64,000 nt of DNA, from NCBI GenBank assembly GCA_963628035.1, contig CAVGED010000041.1, positions 1 through 64,000 of the forward strand, given 5' to 3'. A program made the translations under genes and the position numbers. Shown piece after piece: positions 23,404-33,412 of this stretch. The DNA is from 14-2 sp963628035 (GTDB lineage: Bacteria; Bacillota; Clostridia; Lachnospirales; Lachnospiraceae). The first letter of the stretch is position 1, and the number at the start of each line of letters is the position of its first letter. The notes below the pieces were generated by a model, which did not search any database, was not told the origin of the DNA, and was given only the letters and a program-made list of their open reading frames with translations.

Positions 23404-25475
23404 CACAACACCCGCTTGAATTTCTTCTCCAGTTCGTACCTGGACATGGAGATGATGGTTGGCCGTCCATGTGGACAATGGTAGGGATTCTCCAGAGTCA
23501 GAAGCTCGTCGATCAGCTTCTCCACCTCCGGGCGGGACAGCTTCTGGTTGCCCTTTACCGCTGCCTTACAGGACATAGAGGCGACTTTTTCCAGTATTAT
23601 CTGGGGTGTCTCGTTGCCCTTTAACTGCATGAGACTGTCCAGCATCTCGATCATCAGATCCCGTTCATTCAGTCCAAAGAGATTGGCAGGTATTGCAGTC
23701 ACAGCGTACTCCTTCCCGCCAAAGGGTTCGATCTGAAAACCGATCCGGGTAAAAATATCCATATATCTCTTCAATAGATCCTCTTCCTGCATGGAAAGTG
23801 ACAGGAGCATGGGCGGGAAAATGGCCTGGGAGGTGTATTCCCGGCTGTTAAGCGAGGCCATGGTACGCTCATACAGGACTTTCTCATGGGCAGCATGCTG
23901 ATCGATGATATAGAGGTTGTCCTCCATCTGCACCAGCCAGTAGGTGTCAAATACCTGGCCGATGATGGTATGGTACTTGACGGATTCGGGAGCCAGAAGG
24001 CGATGTGGAGCAGGTGGAGCTTCAGCAGTTGTCTCTGAGTTAGCTGCATCCTGCTCTTTTGATGGATAAGGAGCCGCTGATTCTTTCGTCAGCAAATCTT
24101 CGATTGTTGCTTGCTGGTAAGTAACTTTCGGTGCAGAATCGTCCGTATTTGTTGGCGCAGTCCTGGGTGCAGGCTCGTCCGTATTTGTTATCGTAGTCTT
24201 CGGCGAAGATTTGTCCGTCTTCTCTGCCATATCCTTCTGTATTGTCTTGCCTGTCGGCAATTCGGCGCCTGATTTCTCTTCTGCGGCCTGCTGGCAGGTA
24301 GATGGTCGGTCCGGGTACTTCTTCTCGTAGGGACTGTCCTTATGCACGGACTGCCGCAGTGCCTCCAGTCGTTTCTTCTCGAAGGGCTCCGGGATCTTCC
24401 GTGCAGCTTCCGCCGCCGACCTTACTTCTTCCCGCTGCTTCGCCCGCTCCTTTTTCTCATCCGCCAGCTCCACCCGGTAGATCAGCTCGCTCTGATTGAT
24501 GGATTCTCGGATGGCTGTCTGAATATTCTCATAGACCTGCTCCTGGTTGCTGAACCGCAGTTCCATCTTGGTGGGATGGACATTTACGTCCAGAAGCTCC
24601 CCGCGTATGGACAAATGCAGTACAGTAAACGGATACTTATGCTGCATGACAAAGGATTTGTAGCCGTCCTCAATGCTTTTCGCAATGAGGCTGCTGCGCA
24701 CATAACGTCCGTTGATAAAATAGTTTTCATAATTCCGGTTTCCCCGTGAAATCAACGGCTTTCCGATAAAGCCGTCCATGGAGAAGGAATCAAATTCCCG
24801 ATGGATCTCAATCAGATTCGCGGCGATATCCCTGCCGTAAATATGATAAATGATCTCCTTCAGATTGGAATTCCCGGAGGTATGCAGCTTCACCTGGTTA
24901 TTGACAATGAATTTAAAGGAAACCTCCGGATGCGAAAGCGCCATATGCTCCATCAGATCGCTGATATATCCGGCCTCCGTAGGCGGTGTCTTCAAGAACT
25001 TCCGCCTTGCAGGTGTATTGTAAAAGAGGTTTCGCACCAGAAAGGTCGTGCCTTCCGGCGCACCGATCTCCTCTATCGCCTTTTCTTTCCCGCCTTCAAT
25101 CAGATACCGTACTCCGCTGATACCGGAAGCTGTCTTTGTTATCAGCTCCACCTGGGAAACAGCGGCAATGCTGGATAAAGCCTCTCCCCGAAATCCCAGG
25201 GAAGAGACGGTCAAAAGATCCTCCACACTGCGGATCTTACTGGTAGAGTGCCGAAGGAAAGCAAGGGGAACCTGATCCTTCTCGATCCCGCAGCCATTGT
25301 CCGTGATACGGATAAAGGAAATGCCGCCCTCCTTAATCTCCACCGTAACAGCAGTAGCCTTCGCATCGATGGAATTCTCAACAAGCTCCTTCACCACCGA
25401 AGCCGGCCGCTCGATCACTTCTCCAGCCGCGATCTTGTCAATCGTCTGCTGATCTAAAACTTCAATCTGTGGCAT
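23403..25475 (-). CDS. mutL: DNA mismatch repair protein MutL
   Basis: A 690-residue MutL. The N-terminal GHKL ATPase contains NSIDA (N box), DNGCGI and GFRGEAL. A long low-complexity linker (about 345-480) contains imperfect TNTD/P repeats. The C-terminal domain carries DQHAAHEKVLYE, the endonuclease motif DQHAx2Ex4E, and the zinc-associated CPHGRP. It is therefore a nicking MutL, as expected in bacteria without MutH. Start ATG follows AAGGAAGGGAAG. Confidence 0.96.
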   Translation of the reverse strand: MPQIEVLDQQTIDKIAAGEVIERPASVVKELVENSIDAKATAVTVEIKEGGISFIRITDNGCGIEKDQVPLAFLRHSTSKIRSVEDLLTVSSLGFRGEALSSIAAVSQVELITKTASGISGVRYLIEGGKEKAIEEIGAPEGTTFLVRNLFYNTPARRKFLKTPPTEAGYISDLMEHMALSHPEVSFKFIVNNQVKLHTSGNSNLKEIIYHIYGRDIAANLIEIHREFDSFSMDGFIGKPLISRGNRNYENYFINGRYVRSSLIAKSIEDGYKSFVMQHKYPFTVLHLSIRGELLDVNVHPTKMELRFSNQEQVYENIQTAIRESINQSELIYRVELADEKKERAKQREEVRSAAEAARKIPEPFEKKRLEALRQSVHKDSPYEKKYPDRPSTCQQAAEEKSGAELPTGKTIQKDMAEKTDKSSPKTTITNTDEPAPRTAPTNTDDSAPKVTYQQATIEDLLTKESAAPYPSKEQDAANSETTAEAPPAPHRLLAPESVKYHTIIGQVFDTYWLVQMEDNLYIIDQHAAHEKVLYERTMASLNSREYTSQAIFPPMLLSLSMQEEDLLKRYMDIFTRIGFQIEPFGGKEYAVTAIPANLFGLNERDLMIEMLDSLMQLKGNETPQIILEKVASMSCKAAVKGNQKLSRPEVEKLIDELLTLENPYHCPHGRPTIISMSRYELEKKFKRVL

Positions 25476-25507
25476 ATACTTCCCTTCCTTTCTGTGTAAC
25501 CGTGTAG

Positions 25508-25697
25508 CTTATGTCGTTGAACAGCCACATTTGGCTGAATCTGCACTATGCCGTTGAACAGCCACGCCGGTTTGGATGTTTCCCAAAACAAAATGTCGTT
25601 CATTTTGTGTGGGAAATATTCCAAACGGTGTGGCGTCCCTTTTCAACATCGTATATTATATCTCAGCCAAATGCGGCGTCCTTTTTCAACACTATGA
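25508..25697. repeat. 190-nt imperfect palindrome between mutS and mutL
   Basis: The two halves are imperfect reverse complements around a five-base loop at 25596-25600 (TCGTT), flanked by ACAAAATG / CATTTTGT (25588-25595 and 25601-25608). Each half holds two related subunits: GTTGAACAGCCAC occurs at 25515-25527 and 25552-25564, and on the right arm the counterparts read GGCGTCCCTTTTCAACA and GGCGTCCTTTTTCAACA. The right end is one base from the mutS stop and the left end is 33 bases from the mutL start. Confidence 0.7.
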
Positions 25698-25698
25698 G

Positions 25699-28347
25699 CT
25701 ACCATCGGTTTTTCACCTTACTCTGAATCTGATACAGCCGATTCAACGCCTCAATCGGCGTCAGATTACTCAGATCCATCTCACGTATCTCCTCAATGAT
25801 ATCGTCATCCTTCACCGTATCAAACAGAGAGATCTGGCTGATATCGACCTCATCCAGCTTCTTTTTCTTTGCTTTGCTCTGCTGGGCGTTCTCCACAGAG
25901 ATATTGCTGACAACCTCGGAGATGTCGTTGGCGGACAGCTCTCCTGCAATAACCTTGGCCCGCTCGATCACAGACTCCGGCACACCAGCCAGCTTGGCGA
26001 CCTGGATTCCGTAGCTGCGGTCTGCACCGCCGGGTACGATTTTTCGTAAAAAAACAATGTCATCGCCTTTTTCCTTTACGGCAATGCAGTAATTGTTCAC
26101 GTTGCCAAGCTTTCCCTCCAGCTCGGTAAGCTCATGGTAATGGGTGGCAAACAGCGTCTTGGCACCCAGAAGCTTGGGATTGCTGATGTGCTCTACCACC
26201 GCCCATGCAATGGAAAGGCCGTCGAAGGTGCTGGTACCGCGCCCGATCTCGTCTAAGACAAGCAGGCTGTTGGGTGTGGCGTTTCGCAGAATATTGGCAA
26301 CTTCGGTCATTTCCACCATGAAGGTACTCTGCCCGGAGGCCAGGTCATCCGAGGCTCCGACCCGTGTAAAGATCCGGTCCACAATGCCGATATTGGCGGA
26401 TGTGGCAGGCACGAAGCTTCCAAGCTGTGCCATCAGCACGATGAGCGCGGTCTGGCGCATGTAGGTGGATTTTCCGGCCATATTTGGCCCTGTAATGATG
26501 GAAATCCGCTTTTTGGCATTGTCAAGGTATGTATCATTGGCAATGAACATGTCGTTGTTGATCATCTTCTCCACCACCGGATGGCGGCCGTTCTTGATGT
26601 CAATGACACCGTTTTCGTTGATCTTCGGACGACAGTAATTGTTGCGCTCCGCCACCAGTGCCAGAGATGCAAATACGTCCGCACGAGCCACGGCCTTGGC
26701 CGTCTTCTGGATGCGCAGCACCTCGTCGGCGATCTTCTCCCGAATCTCCCGGAAAAGCTCATATTCCAGCGAGACAAGCCGATCCTCGGCTCCCAGTATC
26801 ACATCCTCAAGCTCCTTTAACTCCGGTGTGATATAGCGCTCTGCGTTGGCTAAGGTCTGCTTTCTGGTAAAATAATCCGGCACCATATTTTTATAGGAAT
26901 TCGTTACTTCCAGATAATAGCCGAAGACCTTGTTGTATTTGATCCGCAGGTTCTTGATGCCGGTCTTGTCCCGCTCCTTGGCTTCCAGCTCCATAAGCCA
27001 CGTCTTTCCCTCGGTCTTGGCGTGGCGCAGCTTGTCCACTTCCTCGTTATAGCCCTCCTTGAGGATTCCGCCGTCTCGAACAGAGATCGGCGGTTCGTCC
27101 AGAATAGAAGCTTCTATAAGCTGGTAGAGATCCTCCAGGGTATCAAGCTCTTCCCGTATCCCGGTGAGTTCCTGACACTTGAATTCCCCAAGTACGGTTT
27201 TTATCGGAGGCAGCATGGCAAGAGAACTCTTAAAGGCGATCAAGTCCCTGGGATTGGCTGTCTGGTATGTGACACGGCACACGAGCCGTTCCAGGTCATA
27301 GATGGGATTTAAGTATTCCCGCAGTTCTTCCCGGTTCATGGCCTGGCTGTTTAACTCTTCGATGGCATTTAAGCGTTCCTCAATCGCCTTTTTCTCGATC
27401 AAGGGCTGCTCTACGAAGCTTCGAAGCATCCGCGCACCCATGGCTGTCCTGGTCTTATCAAGTACCCACAGCAGAGAGCCGCGCTTCTGCTTTTCCCGAA
27501 GCGTCTCTACCAGCTCCAGGTTCCTGCGGGTGGAGCTGTCGATGATCATGTATTTTCCGGTGGCATAGAGCTGGAGATGAGACATGTTGTCAAGGGTGGT
27601 CTTCTGCGTCTCATAGAGATAGCGAAGCAGCGCTCCCGCAGCGATGGTTCCGCACTCATAATCCTCCAGTCCCAGTCCGGCCAGACTGGATATCTTAAAA
27701 TGGGAAAGCAGCGTTTCAACCGCAGTCTCATCGGAGAAATACCAGGATTCCAGAGAATAGACAGCGATACCCAGGCGGTTCTTTAAGTCATCAAGATCCA
27801 TGCCGCTCATGTAAAAGGCTTCGTTGCAGATGATTTCAGAGGGAGAGAAACGGGCGATCTCATCCGTGAGCTTGCGCTCCTGATCCAGCTCCGTCACATA
27901 GTAGTCCCCGGTGGTGACATCTGCGATGGAAACGCCGTACTTGTCCTCCAGATAAACAATGCACATGATATAGTTGTTCTTGGTCTCGTCCAGGGCCTGG
28001 GTATCCAGGTTGGTGCCCGGTGTGACGATACGCACGACCTCCCGCTTCACCAGCCCCTTCGCCAGCTTGGGATCCTCCACCTGCTCGCAGATGGCGACCT
28101 TGTAGCCCTTGGAAACCAGCTTGTTCAGATATCCTTCCACCGCATGGTAGGGAACACCGCACATGGGTGCCCGCTCCTCCTGCCCGCAGCTCTTGCCGGT
28201 AAGGGTGATCTCCAGCTCCTTGGAGGCAGTCAGTGCATCATCAAAGAACATCTCATAGAAGTCGCCCAGGCGGTAAAACAGGATACAATCCGGGTACTCC
28301 TTCTTCGTCTCTATATATTTTTGCATCATCGGTGTAAATTCTGCCAC
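25699..28347 (-). CDS. mutS: DNA mismatch repair protein MutS
   Basis: An 882-residue mismatch recognition ATPase. The mismatch-contacting F-x-E motif is in GDFYEMFFDDA (about residues 36-46). Walker A is GPNMAGKSTYM and Walker B LLVLDEIGRGTSTFDG. The C-terminus ends NRLYQIQSKVKNRW, without a long beta-clamp tail. The start is taken as GTG 28347 (AEFTPMMQKY, after GGAAG), not the longer open frame. It is co-oriented with mutL and miaA, with the palindrome between. Confidence 0.96.
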   Translation of the reverse strand: MAEFTPMMQKYIETKKEYPDCILFYRLGDFYEMFFDDALTASKELEITLTGKSCGQEERAPMCGVPYHAVEGYLNKLVSKGYKVAICEQVEDPKLAKGLVKREVVRIVTPGTNLDTQALDETKNNYIMCIVYLEDKYGVSIADVTTGDYYVTELDQERKLTDEIARFSPSEIICNEAFYMSGMDLDDLKNRLGIAVYSLESWYFSDETAVETLLSHFKISSLAGLGLEDYECGTIAAGALLRYLYETQKTTLDNMSHLQLYATGKYMIIDSSTRRNLELVETLREKQKRGSLLWVLDKTRTAMGARMLRSFVEQPLIEKKAIEERLNAIEELNSQAMNREELREYLNPIYDLERLVCRVTYQTANPRDLIAFKSSLAMLPPIKTVLGEFKCQELTGIREELDTLEDLYQLIEASILDEPPISVRDGGILKEGYNEEVDKLRHAKTEGKTWLMELEAKERDKTGIKNLRIKYNKVFGYYLEVTNSYKNMVPDYFTRKQTLANAERYITPELKELEDVILGAEDRLVSLEYELFREIREKIADEVLRIQKTAKAVARADVFASLALVAERNNYCRPKINENGVIDIKNGRHPVVEKMINNDMFIANDTYLDNAKKRISIITGPNMAGKSTYMRQTALIVLMAQLGSFVPATSANIGIVDRIFTRVGASDDLASGQSTFMVEMTEVANILRNATPNSLLVLDEIGRGTSTFDGLSIAWAVVEHISNPKLLGAKTLFATHYHELTELEGKLGNVNNYCIAVKEKGDDIVFLRKIVPGGADRSYGIQVAKLAGVPESVIERAKVIAGELSANDISEVVSNISVENAQQSKAKKKKLDEVDISQISLFDTVKDDDIIEEIREMDLSNLTPIEALNRLYQIQSKVKNRW

Positions 28348-28444
28348 GATTTTACTTCCATCCTTTCCTCTTATCTGGGTGTAATTGCAGGCTGCCTTCC
28401 GATACATCCCGCGCACGTTTTGCCCTCTTTATGATATACCCTGC

Positions 28445-30121
28445 TCATGGCCTATACTTAGCTATGATCGCTTCCGCTACCTTCAAACCATCCATGGCAG
28501 CGGACATGATTCCTCCGGCATAGCCTGCGCCCTCGCCGCAGGGATAGAGTCCCTTTTTACTGCTTTCAAATTGCTCGTCCCGCGAAATCCGCACTGGCGA
28601 AGAGGTCCGGCTCTCCACGCCCGACAAGATACAGTCGTAACGGTCGAAGTCGCGGATATATCTGGAAAATTCATGCATTCCGGCTACGAAGGAACCATGA
28701 ATTTCTTCCGAAAAGAGTTCATGCAGGGAACCAAAAGTGACCGCTCCCCTGGTACAGCTTGCAAAGCTTCCATAGCCTGTGCTGTCCTTTTTCCGTTCAA
28801 AATCTCCGAAGAGCTGCTGTGGAATCCTTCCGTTTCCAAGCTCATATGCCCTGTGCTCCAGTTCCCGCTGAAATGCCACGCCTGCCAGCGGCCCATCCCC
28901 CGGATAGTCTTTGGGTGTCACGGAAACAATGATGGCGCTGTTGGCGTTATCGCCGTCCCGCCCGCTGTAGCTCATGCCGTTTACCGCAAGTCTTCCGGGC
29001 TCTGAGGAAGCATTCACCACGTACCCGCCGGGACACATGCAGAAGGAATAGACACCACGGCCATTTTCCAGGTTGGCAGTGACCTTATAGGCGGCTGCCG
29101 GGAGCAGCTTCATGGCTTCTGTGCTATATTGCTGTTCGCTTATCATCGCTTGCGGATGCTCCACACGAAGACCTACCGCAAAGGATTTTGCCTCCATAGG
29201 AAGCTGTTGCTTCAGGAGCATTTCAAAGGTATCTCTGGAGCTGTGACCGATGGCAAGCACAAGAACCTCTGTCTCAAATCGAATGAGACGTTCTTCGCCA
29301 TTTTGCGCTTGTCGGCAGATAGCTGCACTTATCCGGTTATCCTTCCATTCCAGATCCTCCATGCATGTCTCAAACAGAAATGTCCCGCCAAGCCGGATGA
29401 TCTCACGCCGCATGTTTTCCACGACATTGATCAGAATGTCTGTACCGATATGAGGCTTGCCCTCGTAAGCAATCTTCTCAGGCGCGCCGAAGTTGATAAA
29501 GGTGTCAAGAACCATGCGGTTCCGTCCTTTGACGTCCTTCACTAAGGTATTCAGCTTTCCATCGGAGAAGGTTCCTGCACCGCCCTCGCCGAACTGCACG
29601 TTGGAATCCGGCTTAAGGCAGCCTTCCTTCCAGAAAAGCTCCACGTCCTGCTTACGCTGTGAGGCAGGCTTTCCCCGCTCAATAACCACAGGAGCATATC
29701 CCATTGTCGCCAACGCATATGCGCAGAATAAACCTGCGGGGCCGCTGCCGACAACGACTGGCGGATGCTTTAAGGGGTGTTCCCCGTGCCGTGGGAAGTG
29801 ATAAAACTCTTCTTTGGTTAACATAACATTATTACTGTTAACCTTTTTGACAATTTTCTGTTCAGTGTAAGAATTTTTCCCGCGGTATGACTGCTCTGCG
29901 CGATCCGAAACAGCATTACCGTCGTTCTCTGCTCCCTGCAGGGAAATATCCAGCGTATATACATAGCATACCTGTTGTTTCTTTCTGGCATCGATGGAAC
30001 GTTTTACAATCTTTATATTTTTTATCTGAGATTCCGGTATCTTCAATGTCTTCGCAGCTTTCTGGCGAAGCTCCGTATCTGTATGCTGAATGGGCAGTTT
30101 TAATTGCTGTACCCGAATCAT
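28445..30121 (-). CDS. FAD-dependent oxidoreductase (COG2509-type)
   Basis: A 558-residue flavoprotein. Residues about 1-80 form a small N-terminal domain, followed by the FAD-binding GSGPAGLFCAYALA (near 105-118) and a second dinucleotide-type segment. SSEPGRLAVNGMSYSGRDG and GGIMSAAMDGLKVAEAI close the FAD site at the C-terminus. These proteins are common in Firmicutes and called FAD-dependent or uncharacterised; the substrate is unknown. ATG 30121 follows AAGGAGGACG. It is followed in the same direction by mutS. Confidence 0.85.
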   Translation of the reverse strand: MIRVQQLKLPIQHTDTELRQKAAKTLKIPESQIKNIKIVKRSIDARKKQQVCYVYTLDISLQGAENDGNAVSDRAEQSYRGKNSYTEQKIVKKVNSNNVMLTKEEFYHFPRHGEHPLKHPPVVVGSGPAGLFCAYALATMGYAPVVIERGKPASQRKQDVELFWKEGCLKPDSNVQFGEGGAGTFSDGKLNTLVKDVKGRNRMVLDTFINFGAPEKIAYEGKPHIGTDILINVVENMRREIIRLGGTFLFETCMEDLEWKDNRISAAICRQAQNGEERLIRFETEVLVLAIGHSSRDTFEMLLKQQLPMEAKSFAVGLRVEHPQAMISEQQYSTEAMKLLPAAAYKVTANLENGRGVYSFCMCPGGYVVNASSEPGRLAVNGMSYSGRDGDNANSAIIVSVTPKDYPGDGPLAGVAFQRELEHRAYELGNGRIPQQLFGDFERKKDSTGYGSFASCTRGAVTFGSLHELFSEEIHGSFVAGMHEFSRYIRDFDRYDCILSGVESRTSSPVRISRDEQFESSKKGLYPCGEGAGYAGGIMSAAMDGLKVAEAIIAKYRP

Positions 30122-30187
30122 ATGCGTCCTCCTTGAGCGGTTCTGTGCGTGCATTGCTGACGACTGAACTGCCGCTTCACAACATCG

Positions 30188-31492
30188 TTAAGCTGTTCCG
30201 GCATGCTTCCCGGCCACCCAGCCGCTTGTCCAGGCCCACTGCAGGTTGTAGCCGCCGCACATGCCATCGATATCTATCACTTCCCCGGCGAAATAAAGCC
30301 CCGGCACAAGCCGTGATTCCATGGTGTCCGGGTTGATCTGTGCTGTAGATACACCTCCGGCGCAGACCTGGGCCGAGTCAAAATCCTTGCTGCCTGTGAT
30401 ATCGATCCGGAAATGCTTTATGGTACGGATAAGACTATCAAATTCTTTCTTTCCACAGCGCGACAGCGGAATATCTTCCGCAAGGCCCGCTTCACGTAGC
30501 ATCACAGGGATTAATTTCTTATTTAAGAAGCCGAACAGCGTATCTTGCAGATGTATATCCGCGGTATTTCCGCGAGGGCAACCCTTCTGCTCTGCTTTGC
30601 AGGTCAGCCGCAGTTCCCTCTGTGTTTTCCTGTCGCGCTCTTTTTGCAGCAAAAAGTAATCCAACAATGTATTATAATCCAAATCCGGCGCAAAATCCAG
30701 CGACAGATGAACTTTTTTCTGTTTTTTTAATGCATAAACGGCATATCGGCTGACTTGAAATGCCGGAATTCCGGAAACACCGAAATCCGTGAGCTGCACT
30801 TCGCCACGGTCACTGGCAGTCTGCGTGTCCTCGACAAATAAGGTGATATGCGCATCGGCACGGATGCCGGATAGCTCTTTCAGAAAGGACTGCGCGCCCT
30901 TAAGCTGTACCAATGCGGGCACAAACTCAAGAACGGTATGTCCAAAGCTCTTGATATAAGGGACACCGCTGCCGTCGCTGCCCGTCTTTTTCGCCGCTTT
31001 ACCGCCGGCGGCAATGATACACGATTTACTAAAAAACATCCCCTGCTTTGTTTCAAAGCAGAAATGCTCCCGGTCATCCTTCTTTATGCTGCGGATGCCG
31101 ATATTATAATGAATATCCACGCCCAGACGCTTAAGCTCCAGCACAAGCGCCTGACGCACGGACGATGCCTGTCCGCTGGCCGGATAATAGTATCCGTCTC
31201 TTTTTTTCACAGAGAAGATCCCGATCTCCCGAAAAAAATCAAGCGTCTCTGAAAGGCCGAACTGCGCGAGTGCAGGCAATACAAAGGCAGGGTTCTGGCC
31301 TCTGTAACATTCCACACCCTGCACTTGATTGGTAAAATTGCATTTTCCGTTTCCGGTAGCCAGAAGCTTCTTTCCGGCCTCGTCCATATGTTCCAAAATG
31401 GCCGTTCTGGCCCCCATTCTGGCGGCACTTATGGCTGCCGTCATTCCGGCGGCCCCGGCGCCAACCACGATCACATCATAATATGCCTTCAT
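30188..31492 (-). CDS. NAD(P)/FAD-dependent oxidoreductase, BaiN/HI0933 family
   Basis: A 434-residue flavoprotein with FAD-binding VVGAGAAGMTAA at residues 7-18 and the family signature LATGNGKCNFTN near 45-56; the C-terminus has GLYFAGEVIDIDGMCGGYNLQWAWTSG. One member, BaiN, is reported in bile acid dehydroxylation, but the family is wide and function here is unknown. The frame is open upstream; ATG 31492 gives the family start MKAYYDVIVVG. A strong extended -10 lies upstream. Confidence 0.85.
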   Translation of the reverse strand: MKAYYDVIVVGAGAAGMTAAISAARMGARTAILEHMDEAGKKLLATGNGKCNFTNQVQGVECYRGQNPAFVLPALAQFGLSETLDFFREIGIFSVKKRDGYYYPASGQASSVRQALVLELKRLGVDIHYNIGIRSIKKDDREHFCFETKQGMFFSKSCIIAAGGKAAKKTGSDGSGVPYIKSFGHTVLEFVPALVQLKGAQSFLKELSGIRADAHITLFVEDTQTASDRGEVQLTDFGVSGIPAFQVSRYAVYALKKQKKVHLSLDFAPDLDYNTLLDYFLLQKERDRKTQRELRLTCKAEQKGCPRGNTADIHLQDTLFGFLNKKLIPVMLREAGLAEDIPLSRCGKKEFDSLIRTIKHFRIDITGSKDFDSAQVCAGGVSTAQINPDTMESRLVPGLYFAGEVIDIDGMCGGYNLQWAWTSGWVAGKHAGTA

Positions 31493-31540
31493 TTTACTTT
31501 CCCGTCCTGAAATGGTAGCTGATTCGTTCCATGGAATTTC

Positions 31541-31549
31541 ATTATAGCA
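31541..31549 (-). promoter_or_regulatory. extended -10 promoter for the BaiN-like gene
   Basis: On the - strand TGC-TATAAT with the -10 at 31541-31546. There is no good -35 at 17 bases (TGGATT), which is compatible with an extended -10 element. Confidence 0.45.
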
Positions 31550-31590
31550 TAAGAATGTGAAACAATCCACAATTTTTACCACCTCCGATG

Positions 31591-31641
31591 GTAAAAAACA
31601 GGCCGGGGAATAATGTGATCCATTACTCTCCGACCTGTTTT
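31591..31641 (-). terminator. intrinsic terminator of the hydrogenase operon
   Basis: Right arm 31621-31641 and left arm 31595-31615 pair as a long stem around loop TGATC (31616-31620). On the - strand the stem ends GGCCTG and runs into TTTTTT. It follows the hydA stop by a few bases. Confidence 0.8.
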
Positions 31642-31648
31642 AAAGCTG

Positions 31649-33397
31649 TTAGATCTCGTGTACCTTACGCTTCACATAAGTGGTGTGCAGAAGCTCGTGC
31701 GCCTTATGGCTGCCCGGCTCGCCCAGGTACTCTGCGTAGAGTTCCTTGATGGCCGGATTCTCATGAGACTTCCGAATGGGATTCGCTTTATCGATATCGT
31801 AAAGCACCTTTGCACGCAGGCTGCGGATATCGGTGGTGTTCCGCACGCTGCCTGGCTGCTGAGGCTGTCCGCCGCCGTTGACACAGCCGCCGGGACATCC
31901 CATGATCTCGATGAAGTGATATTCCGCTTCTCCGCTCTTCACCTTGTTCAGCAGTTCTCTCGCATTGGAAAGTCCGGAGGCCACGGCAACCTTTACGTTC
32001 ATGCCGGCTACCTCATAGGAAGCTTCCTTGATGCCTTCGATTCCGCGGACATCTGTGAAGTCAAGAGCCTGAAGCGCCTCTCCTGTTAAGGTCTCAACCG
32101 CTGTTCTTAAAGCAGCCTCCATAACGCCGCCGGTTGCTCCGAAGATAACGGCTGCACCGGTACCAAGTCCAAGCGGAAGATCAAACGCTTCATTTGGCAG
32201 GTCATTGAAACGGATACCTGCCCGCTCGATCATTCTTGCCAGCTCACGGGTTGTGATGGCGATATCGACATCCGGTACACCGTTGCTGTCCTGATCGGGA
32301 CGGCCGATCTCAAACTTCTTAGCGGTACAGGGCATTACGCTGACTACTACCATCTTCTCCTTGTCAATGCCAAGCTTCTCAGCATAGTAGGACTTGGCAA
32401 TCGCGCCAAACATCTGCTGTGGAGACTTACAACTGGACATATTCTCGGTCATATCCGGGAAATAATGCTCGCAGTATTTTACCCAACCCGGAGAACAGGA
32501 GGTGATCATGGGCAGCACGCCGCCGTTCTGTACACGCTCGATGAACTCATGAGCCTCTTCCATGATGGTAAGGTCTGCAGAGAAGTTGGTATCAAACACC
32601 TTGTCAAAGCCCAGACGACGCAGAGCTGCGGCAAGCTTTCCTTCCACATCGGTGCCGATCGGCAGGCCAAAGGCCTCGCCCAGTGCAGCGCGGACTGCGG
32701 GAGCAGTCTCCACGATCACGAACTTGTCGGGATCCGCAATGGCCTCAAATACCTGGCTGGTGTAATCCTTCTCATAGAGCGCTCCGGTAGGACATACCGC
32801 GATACACTGTCCGCAGGAAACGCAGCTGGTCTCTCCCAGTCCCATACCAAAGGGTGATCCGATGAAGGTCTTAAATCCTCTCTCGTTAGCGCCGATGACA
32901 CCGATTCCCTGTGTCTTCTCGCAGACGGCCACACAGCGGCGGCAGAGGATACATTTGTTGTTGTCACGCACCATATGAGCGGCAGTATCGTCCAGCTCAT
33001 AGTGATTGCGGTCGCCATCGTAAAGGCTCTCGTTCTCAACCTTGTACTCACGGCACAGCTTCTGCAGCTCGCAGTTTCCGCTGCGGACGCAGGAAAGACA
33101 TTTTCTGTCATGGTCAGACAGGATCAGCTCCAGTGTCTTTCTTCTGGATTCGATAACCTTGGGCGTATTGGTCCATACTTCCATCCCTTCGTTGACGGGA
33201 TATACGCAGGCGGTCACCAGGGATCTTGCTCCCTTCACTTCTACTACGCAGATACGGCAGGCGCCGATCTCGTTGATCTCCTTCAAAAAGCAAAGCGTCG
33301 GTATCTCGATATGCGCGAGCCGCGCAGCCTCCAGGATCGTTGACCCGGCAGGTGCAGACACCTCGATGCCATTTATTTTTAATGTAACCATATCCAT
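31649..33397 (-). CDS. hydA: NADH-linked [FeFe] hydrogenase catalytic subunit (HydA, group A)
   Basis: A 582-residue cytoplasmic hydrogenase. In order: N-terminal [2Fe-2S] domain (Cys near residues 36-62), the His-Cys3 [4Fe-4S] site HDRKCLSCVRSGNC, two 4Fe-4S clusters (CILCRRCVAVC, CVSCGQCIAVC), then the H-cluster domain with L1 TSCSPGW, L2 MPCTAKKFE and L3 CPGGCVNGGGQP. L1 has Ser where many enzymes have a second Cys. With HydB and HydC it would form the NADH/ferredoxin-linked, possibly electron-bifurcating, enzyme. ATG follows GGAGGTGT. Confidence 0.95.
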   Translation of the reverse strand: MDMVTLKINGIEVSAPAGSTILEAARLAHIEIPTLCFLKEINEIGACRICVVEVKGARSLVTACVYPVNEGMEVWTNTPKVIESRRKTLELILSDHDRKCLSCVRSGNCELQKLCREYKVENESLYDGDRNHYELDDTAAHMVRDNNKCILCRRCVAVCEKTQGIGVIGANERGFKTFIGSPFGMGLGETSCVSCGQCIAVCPTGALYEKDYTSQVFEAIADPDKFVIVETAPAVRAALGEAFGLPIGTDVEGKLAAALRRLGFDKVFDTNFSADLTIMEEAHEFIERVQNGGVLPMITSCSPGWVKYCEHYFPDMTENMSSCKSPQQMFGAIAKSYYAEKLGIDKEKMVVVSVMPCTAKKFEIGRPDQDSNGVPDVDIAITTRELARMIERAGIRFNDLPNEAFDLPLGLGTGAAVIFGATGGVMEAALRTAVETLTGEALQALDFTDVRGIEGIKEASYEVAGMNVKVAVASGLSNARELLNKVKSGEAEYHFIEIMGCPGGCVNGGGQPQQPGSVRNTTDIRSLRAKVLYDIDKANPIRKSHENPAIKELYAEYLGEPGSHKAHELLHTTYVKRKVHEI

Positions 33398-33412
33398 GTT
33401 CTACACCTCCAA

